DNA of 64,000 nucleotides from Pelobates cultripes (lineage: Eukaryota; Chordata; Amphibia; Anura; Pelobatidae). The notes under the pieces are model-generated. The model was not told the DNA's origin. It searched no databases and worked only from the letters and a program-made list of their open reading frames with translations. Both the position numbers and the translations under genes were made by a program. Positions 40,701 to 49,700 of this stretch are shown piece by piece. Each line of letters starts with the position of its first letter. Within the stretch, counting starts at the first letter, position 1. The DNA lies in the NCBI GenBank assembly GCA_933207985.1, contig OW240915.1, positions 271,274,926-271,338,925 on the forward strand. Direction: 5' to 3'.

Positions 40701-43700
40701 GGATATCTTGCTTTGAATTTTGAATACAATCAATTGATCCACATGGGTTTGCAATTCTTATCTAGATTGAATAGAAGTTTCAATCAATTACCATCCTAGA
40801 AAGAAATGGAAAACCATAGTTTTCCTTCCTAGTTGGTGTGCAAATAGTCTTCTTTCAAAGCATGTTCTTATATCCAGAGGTTCAGTCACAGAATATTTAA
40901 AAAGGCATTCTAACAACAAATTCATGAGACATTCCCACCACAAACTGTATTTACATTTCAACAGAGTATATAACCCATTGTTTTTGGTTATTGAGAATTT
41001 TTACTTTATTTTATATAAACCAAAATATTTTGCAAAAATCCAGGCAACCCCTAAAGTATAAAAATGTTAGTAAAATTTCACGACTGTTACTCTTTAACAC
41101 CACAGTATGTACTACACTCTATTGTGGTAAAAACAAAACAAAAACAAATGCACAACTCCCAATATATCAGAGGAGTGGGGCAAAAAAAAAAAAAAAAAAT
41201 TATATACATTTACAGCCAAACTATTAGTTTAGATAAGGGCACAGAATTATTGCTTCGATTGTTAGTTATTTGAGCACGCCAAACAGAATTTGATGTACAC
41301 AAGGTTACAAAGTATAGTTGCATATACTTTACAGAAATTGAAAAAAAAAAAAAGTATTAAAAATATATTGCTTTTGCAGATGGTGATTCTTGTGTGATAT
41401 ATGTGAAACTGCACTTGCTACACATTTTCACTGGCTCCCTTGAAAAATAAATAAATTAAACTAGAAACAGCACAACATTTATCTGTTCGAAATCATCCTA
41501 AATTCCATAGATAATTGTCACCCCAATGATTTGGTAAATGCTGAGTCACCAGAGATTTGATAGAAGGAAAACAAGATTCTAACAGTTTAAATGCCAGTGT
41601 GGTCAATAGTATACATAGCAGGGGGCTTGGGTGAGAAGTTTTGCAGGATCTCGTTCAGCAGGCCTAGGACCCAATAATGCCCTATGGCTTTCAGGCCCGC
41701 CCATTAGTCACTTTGCAAGACAATGTAGAGGCCTCCAGTGAATTAAAAAAGGACTGGAAGACATGTTACTGCTCAGAAAAGCTTTAGGAGGTAAGCAAGT
41801 GAGACAATTCTACATCTGCACTATACTAAAATTAGAAAGGCTGCCATATGGTTGGGTAAAGCCAGCGTCACGTATTCATTAGGAAGCATTCTGCCAGCAG
41901 AGAAACCACAAGGCCCTTCCTGTACTCTCCAAGCGTGTTTATCTTTTCAATATTAATGCACCATATATCATCTGGCTGCAGAAATCTCCCACCGTGCATT
42001 CAACAGAGGGAGGCATCAGACACAGCTGCAGAGTTTCTCACTGGGAGCTGCACCGAGCAGGTCTTAACTGTCACTTCCCCCTTTTCACATGTACAAATCA
42101 CTCTCATTAGCAAAAATCACAGTTTCCCCAAGAACAGATATCACCAAGTCCAGACGCAGTACAGTTTCTCTCCCTTCTCAGCTGAGAAAGTGAGACTTTG
42201 TTGCGCTATTCGCTATGCCAGGAATTACTTGAAGAGTCGTGTGACAAGATGACTAAGCAAACAAGGGGGAGTTTGAGCTCAGTGAAAAATAAATGCTTTG
42301 GGTTAACTCGCTCTGTGCACCAGCGGAGGAGATAAAGCATTGCAATATTTATGGCTCATTCTAGCCTTCTGCCAATTAAGGATTTAAAAAAAAATAAAAA
42401 ATAAAAATCCCCCCCGCCTGCCAACATATCGATTTCCAGTACAGACATGTCACAGCAAAGGCATCAGTGCCTCACCATCTACTTTACATACGTATTTTAT
42501 ACTAGAATAAAACATTGGGTCAGAGATATCCAAAATTCTAATGCTTCCTGTCCAGAAAAGATCCGCTATGATCCAAGTCAGAAAGCAGAGTATGATGAGA
42601 GACACTGTACTAGTCTTCAATTAGTAAACATGGAACTACCACAAGCTGCACATCTAGATAATTAGTAACAAGAAAGCACTCCCTCCCCTAGTTTCCCCAG
42701 GAACCCAAGCTTAACCTGTTGTACCTGTTCCAGGGCTGTGTGGACCCACCTGCAGTTCTTATGTCATTTATATAATTGTCATTATATATGCCAGATTCCC
42801 ATTACACGGATCAGACGTGTTTTACTTAGAGGATTGACTTCCTCTGGGACAGGCAGAGAGACATGCTTGTTATAATTCCAGGGAAAACACAATTTGAAGC
42901 AGAGATGTGCTTCTAAGAATTTAGGGATTCTACAGTTGAAGTCAATGGAAGGTCAATTATTGTAAATATCAAAAGGGAGCACAAAACAAAAAATGCTATG
43001 GTACACTGCTCATCCAAGTGCGTACCAAAAGCATTGATCTAAAAGAGATAGCTACAGCTGAAACACTCCGCCAATGAAGGTTATCCAAACAAGGGAGAAT
43101 TTTTTAAAAAAATATTAAAAAAAAAAAATAAATAATATTGCAATTGCTAAAGCTGCTGGATTTGCACAGTAGGAATCTCTGTATAGTAATAGTGGCTAAA
43201 GGTAGGTTTTTATGTGTTTGTCCACAGAGGGGAACAACCTGATCTTACACCAATACGCTACTCTCCCTTCTGGCACTCACTTGTAATCAAGGTTTTGTAT
43301 AGAATGATAGCTTATAAAGATATTGCAAAAAATAGAAATACTTGTAACCCCCTTAGTTTTATTATTGGCTTTTCCTTCATCAGACCTCCTTACTACCCTG
43401 ATGAAGTAACATTTACTGGAAGAATGAAACTGTTCATAAAGTGAAACATAAAATGCAGAAGTGAAACCCAAACAAGTAGAGCATGGAGAAAACAGAAAAT
43501 GATGGTGTGGTGGGTGGGCAAAGCAAGAGAACAGAAGGAAAATGGCTTTCTGCAGCAGGTACAAAATAACCAGAAAGCAAGCACTACTGTCTAGTCCAAT
43601 GTCCTAACAAGTACATCATATTATACAGTGCCAAAAATGTCTCAAACACAAGTGGTCAGGTTATACAATGTGCAGAATGTATCAAAATGAGCAATTTCCA

Positions 43701-46700
43701 CTTTTATTCCTGAAACCCTGTTGTAACTCCCTCACTTGACACCGCACTTCAAGGGATACTATAGGCATATTAAAAAAACCCACACACCTTACACCTAAAC
43801 TGCTTCATTAACCCCTTAAGGACACAGGACATGTGACATGTCATAATTCCCTTTTATTCCAGAAGTTTGGTCCTTAAGGGGTTAAAGGTCCACTATAGGC
43901 ACCCAGACCACTTCAGCTTAATGAAGTGGTCTGGGTGCCAGATCCATCTAGGATTAACCCTTTCTGCTGTAAACATAGCAATTACAGAGAAACTGCTATG
44001 TTTACCTATGGGTTAATCCAGCCTCTAGTGGCTGTCTAATTGACAGCCGCTTCTGATTGTGATTTTCACAGTGAGAAGGCGACAGTGTCCATAGGAAAGC
44101 ATTGAGAATGCTTTCCTATGAGACTGCCTGAATTTGCACGCGGCTCTTGCCGCGCATGCGCATTCAGCCGATGACAGGGAAAGGAGGCGGAGAGTCCCCA
44201 CCGCCGAGGGAGCAAATGTTTGTGTTTAACCCCTTCCTCACCCTACAGCCCGGCGGGAGGGGGACCCTAAGGTTGGAGGTGGAGGAGAGGACGTAGAGAC
44301 CCTATAGTGCCAGGAAAATGAGTAGGTTTTCCTGGCACTATAGTAGTCCTTCTAGCGATAATGCCCCAGCAGTTTCACTGGTCCATTCTCTGACATTTAG
44401 GCGTTAAATCACTTTTCTTTCTGTATATGTAGCCCTGGCAACAACTTCCCTGGCTGTGACTGACACAGCCTGCATGAAGGAAAAAAATTAAATAAAAGTG
44501 TTTTCATTTTCAATCACATGTTTAGTTTCTTTAGAAGAAGTTTTTTTTGTATCCATCTACTCTTTAAATTGTACTTTAATCACACATAAGAGGCTCCTGC
44601 ACAGTCTAGGAGGCTATTAACAGATGCAAATGCATTAAACATATGTACATATAACAACAAATTTAGAGATAAAAGTGATAACGATACTCATTAGAACAGC
44701 TATTCTCTAAAAAGCCGAATTACCACCCCGCCCTCATTTTTCTTTACAACAGAGCCCATGCAGAATATGCCAGCATGGAATGATCCACTATAGAGTGGGA
44801 TCATTAAAAGGAATAAGACTTTTCATAGCACATTTACACACATTCTTTAAAGAGACATGCATCACCTGACAAGGCTTTTTTTAAACCAGCAAAAAAAAAA
44901 AAAGGTATAAAAACACACCACATCCACCTGCTTTTTTTTTTTTCAGCCTACCAAATGGGGCAGTTGTATCATTTAAAGATAAACCTTTGGAATGGGACCA
45001 TTGTCTCAAAGTGAAGCACGTCTCTAAGGACTCACGTCATACTATTCATCATGGTCCCTTAGTACGTTAACTGTGGAGTGATTGTGTATGTCTCTTAAAG
45101 GGACAGCAGACAAAATATTTTATGTTCTTCCAGAACCCTACCTTGCTCTTTGATCTGCCGAATTTGCTTCACAGTTTCCTTTAAAATTGCACATTTGTCA
45201 GGTTTAAAGTTAAAGTTGTCAATGTCATTGAAATTCGCAAAAATCAGCTCAGCAAGCTCCTCAATATATTTATTCTCCTGCTCCCGATTACGCTTGTCAT
45301 TGCTTCTCTTAGGACTGTGGAAAAAACAGAAACAAGGGATTGTGAAATAGACAATAACACACAATTAATATAGAGCATATGTAAATATTATCATCGTGTT
45401 AGAACTTCGTTATGGAACATCCAGCTATTTATGAAGGTCTTATTTGCAGTTAAACTTCACAATCTAAGAGTGTAATGGCTGAACTTTGTCATCCCAGACG
45501 TCCGTGAACTACATTTCCCAAGAATCCACGTCAGAAACAGGTCAAAATGTTTTCTCTTAATTTACCAACACCCAAAACAACAAAAACATTTAAAAAGGTA
45601 GAAAGGCATATATTTAGTTGGCTCCAGATGTTGTGTTTCAACACGCCATTTCCTTCTAACACATTATGCCGCTAGAACATCAAGACTACTAGTTCAAAAC
45701 AGAAAATGAAAAACATAGGCCAAAAACCTATCAACATCAGGGCTTCTGGAAACCACACCATTTGTCAGGCAAGATATAACTGGGTGATTCATTGCAGCTG
45801 AAGAGTTCTACAGACACGGAAACACGCTCTTTTCTATTTAGGAAAAGCATCGACTTCATTCATCACGAGCACTTTATAAGCAAAGCAATTAGCTCTGCAT
45901 CTGCTAGAACAGATTTATGAAATGCAAAACATCTCAACAAAAAGACAGAGGAGCGGACTGGGCCGTATATATATATCAATCCATGCAGACAATGAAGAAA
46001 ATACTTGGTGGACAGATCGACCCAACTGCCAGGATCATTCCTGTATGCTGGTTACTGTTCCTTGGCATGGAAAATTGTTTATTTGTACTGTGAAATTCCC
46101 CAAAATTAATAAAAATCTAAATGTTTGCCAAATATTAGTGCGAAAGAATGAAGCGAGCATTGGCTTCACAAATTTAATGGAACGCTCAATTATTCCTAAT
46201 TCTCTAAAGAGAGGATTCAACAGGAATTTAAAAATTCTTTTTAGATCAGTTGTCAAATTAAAAAAAAAAAAAAGTCTACAAAAGACAGCCCCCCCCCCCT
46301 CCTGAATTTAAAGCATATTTTAATTTTATTTTTTAACAGACAATTCCCACTTTAGTGGACAAACCCAAACATGTCTACTATTGCACTCACTACATAATGT
46401 GAATCTAACAAACCAAATTACCACCTATCAATACAAACTCCAATAGGAAGGGGAAGGAAAAACAAAAACGAAACAAGCACAAAAAAAAAAAAAATTACAT
46501 TACTTTGAGCACGTGTGTTATATTGTTGGCTTTTTAGGTTTAGTATCAGTAGTTTGAGGAATGCAAGATTTTACACATACATGCAGCAAAAAAGCTCTCC
46601 TATTAAGATCTTAGAACATAAATTGCATTAGCTGTCAGAGGTATGTGTCATGGCTCTTGTAAACATTGGCTTAATCAGGGAGGTGAGGCTGTTTAACCCA

Positions 46701-49700
46701 GAGTTTTTAACCGATTATCTGTCCTTCCCCAAACTGAGAACTCACCACAGGATGGATTCAATTACTCAAGATAAATTTATTAGAATCAGTGATACATTTT
46801 TATCTCCAGTAATTGAATGCAGGACCAGTTTGGAGAGGTGTTAAAGAAATGACAGCTCAATATGTTTTATTGAGCTTATTTATATTAGTTTTGATGCAAC
46901 AACTTTACAGTTCTCTCAGGGGAAACATGAGTGTACGCCATTTCTTTTTCTACTACAGTACAATCTACTTGTGATACACAGATTCTGTACAGTGTTGTGG
47001 TCTCAGAATCATTAATGGGACACTATAGTCAACAAAACAGCTTCAGCTTAATGAAGCAGTTTTGGTGTATAGATCATGTCCCATGCAGTCTCACTGCTCA
47101 ATTATCTGCACACCTCCCTGCATGTAATGTGCACAGCTTTCCTAAACACTTCCTGTAAAGAGATCTAAAGTTTACACATCCTTAATTGAAAATTCTGTTT
47201 AATTAAGAATTTATCTCCTCTTATTAGCTCGCTAGACCTTGTAGGAGCCTCCTGTGTGTGAAAAAAACAAAAAAAAAAATGTTTACCTTGGACTGAAAAT
47301 TAAACTTTTTTTTCCCAGTCACACAGTCAGGGGAGGTGTGGCTATGGCTGCATAAGTAGGAACAAAAGTGATTTAACTCCTAGAAGAGAACGGAGCAGTG
47401 CAGGGGCACTGCTTCACCAAGCTAAAGTTGTTTTAGTGCCTATAGTGTCCCTTTAATATAGAGGTTCTGGAGTCTATAGCATGTCTCTGCAGGCTGAGCA
47501 ATTATAACGCTGCCTTTTCAGAGAAATGGCAGGGTTTGACGTCCGCTAAAGGTGCTTCCTATTTCAGTGCTGCATCCATAGAGATGCTGATTAGCGCAGT
47601 GTGGCATTTTATTGTGCTTGCACAACAGCCTCAATACTTTCCTATGGTAAAGCATTGGATTGGCAGAGATGATCAAGACTGACTATATCAGCTATGGAGG
47701 CAGGGCCAACAGCAGCACTGCGATGGAGAAAGGGTTAACTACCTTTTAATTCCATTCTGAGGGTGCTTGGACCTAAAAAGGTACTCCAGCACTACTACCC
47801 AGTTTCCCTGAAAATAAGCCCTAGCTTATTTTTGGGGGATGCTCGTAATATAAGCCCTACCCCGAAAATAAGCCCTAGTCGCTAATCTACGTTTGGGGAA
47901 TGTTCTCCGAACACAGATATGCGGGATTCCATTCGCGAGTAAGTTAATCTATGTTTGGGGAAGTTTATTAAAAAATAGATTTGCGAGTAAGCTAAATCTA
48001 TTTTTGGTTACGTTCCCCCTGAACATAGATCCGTGGGATTCCGTGCCCTAGTTAACTGGTCCCCAAAATGTAGCCCTGTTTTCTAGTTCATGCTTGCTAC
48101 TCTTTTTTTCTCCGAAATAAGACATCCCCCGAAAATCAACTAGTGTGGGGGGGAGGGGGGGGGGAGGGGGAGATTAATATAATGACAGTCTTATTTTAGT
48201 GAAATGACAGTATAGCATTAGGTATATATTCCCAACACTATAAAATGTTCTTCTAAAAACGGACAAAAACAGGCCAACTGTAAATGTTTTTGACAACTTA
48301 CTGCATATTTTTGGTAAACAGTTTAATTTAAGGCACCCCCCTTCCACCCCCACCCAACCTACATTTAGAACACAAATTTGAAAGTGCCTTGTATAAAAGA
48401 TTCAAAACTATTTAACGCTTAAAATAGCCCCAAAACTAAACCTTATGTTCTCTTATGTGCCTAAACCATGTTTATCTCACTACTCATAATATCCAATTGC
48501 ATATTTCCTACTCCCACACACCATGAACATCCTCCCAGACCTTTATGTATATCCATCACCAAACCCAGTGAATGCAGCATTACAGAGAGGCCACCATGCT
48601 GCAAGCAATCATTCCTATCTTCTGTTTTCAACACAGAAAACCTTGCAGAGGTTATTTAAGTAGAGCTTTATACTGCTCCTGCTTTATTTGTACAAACTTC
48701 TATTATAATCATGGTGCGCGAAAGTTGGCAATCAATCGCTCCCAGGACAAATATGCATGCAAGAATCCCTAGTAAAGGGATACTATAGGCATCAAAACAA
48801 CTTTAGCTTAATGAAGCTGTTTGTGTATAGATCATGCCCCAGCATTATCACTGCTCAATTCTCTGCCATTTAGGAGTTAAATCCCTTTGTTTCAGTTTAT
48901 GCAGCCCTAGTCTGTGACTCACACAAACCTGCATAAAATCAGTGTGCCCATTATAGAATTTTGTATTGCCTGCTCTGTAACTTGAACTTTAATCACAGTA
49001 GCCTCCTGTAGGCTCTAGAAGGCTTTTAAAAAGGGGAGGAGATGAGAAATTGTAGATTAAACAGACTATGCAAAACAGGAGCATATAATACCTAGATTCC
49101 TTTTCAGGAAGTGTTTAAGAAGGCTGTCCAAGTCACATGCAGCGAGGTGTAACTAGGGCTTTATAAACAAAAAGTGATTTAACTCCTAAAGAGCAGAGAA
49201 TTGAGCAGCGAGACTGCAAGGGCATGATCTATACACCAGAACTACTGTAAGCTTGTTTGAGCAGGGTCCTCTTCAACCTATCATTCCTGTAAGTTTTTTT
49301 GTAATTGTCCTATTTATAGTTAAATCCCTCCTCTCATAATATTGTAAAGCACTACAGAAACTGTGGGCACTATATAAATGGCAAAAATAAAGATAATGTT
49401 GTATTCCTTTCAGTTGTGACAAAGGGTATAAAATGAGTGGTAAAGGGACACTGTAGGCAGCCAGACCACTTCAGCTCATTAAAGTGGTCTGGGTGCTGTG
49501 TCCCTTTTGCACCTAGTGCTGCAATGTTAAACACTGCCAGTGCACTTCCGGAATCATAACAGACTTTTGGTCCATTATCTGACGCTGGACATTCTCATGC
49601 TCTGAATGAGCGCCTCCAGCGTCAGATTTTTCCCCATAGGAAAGCATTGATTCAATACTATCCTATTGGGAGATCTAATGTGCGCGGCATTTGTCACGCA

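Larger units (their letters stand above)
34869..45141 (-). other. NCOA2: NCOA2 intron 2 (10.3 kb)
   Basis: Largest intron, between the linker and bHLH exons. Holds family A MITEs (37726-38172, 43886-44350), a palindromic MITE (43808-43885), family B remnants around 43752-43807 and 44355-44690, and small fragments of the same families near 39350-39415 and 39880-39950. The rest is AT-rich with many A/T runs. No gene recognised on either strand. Confidence 0.7.
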
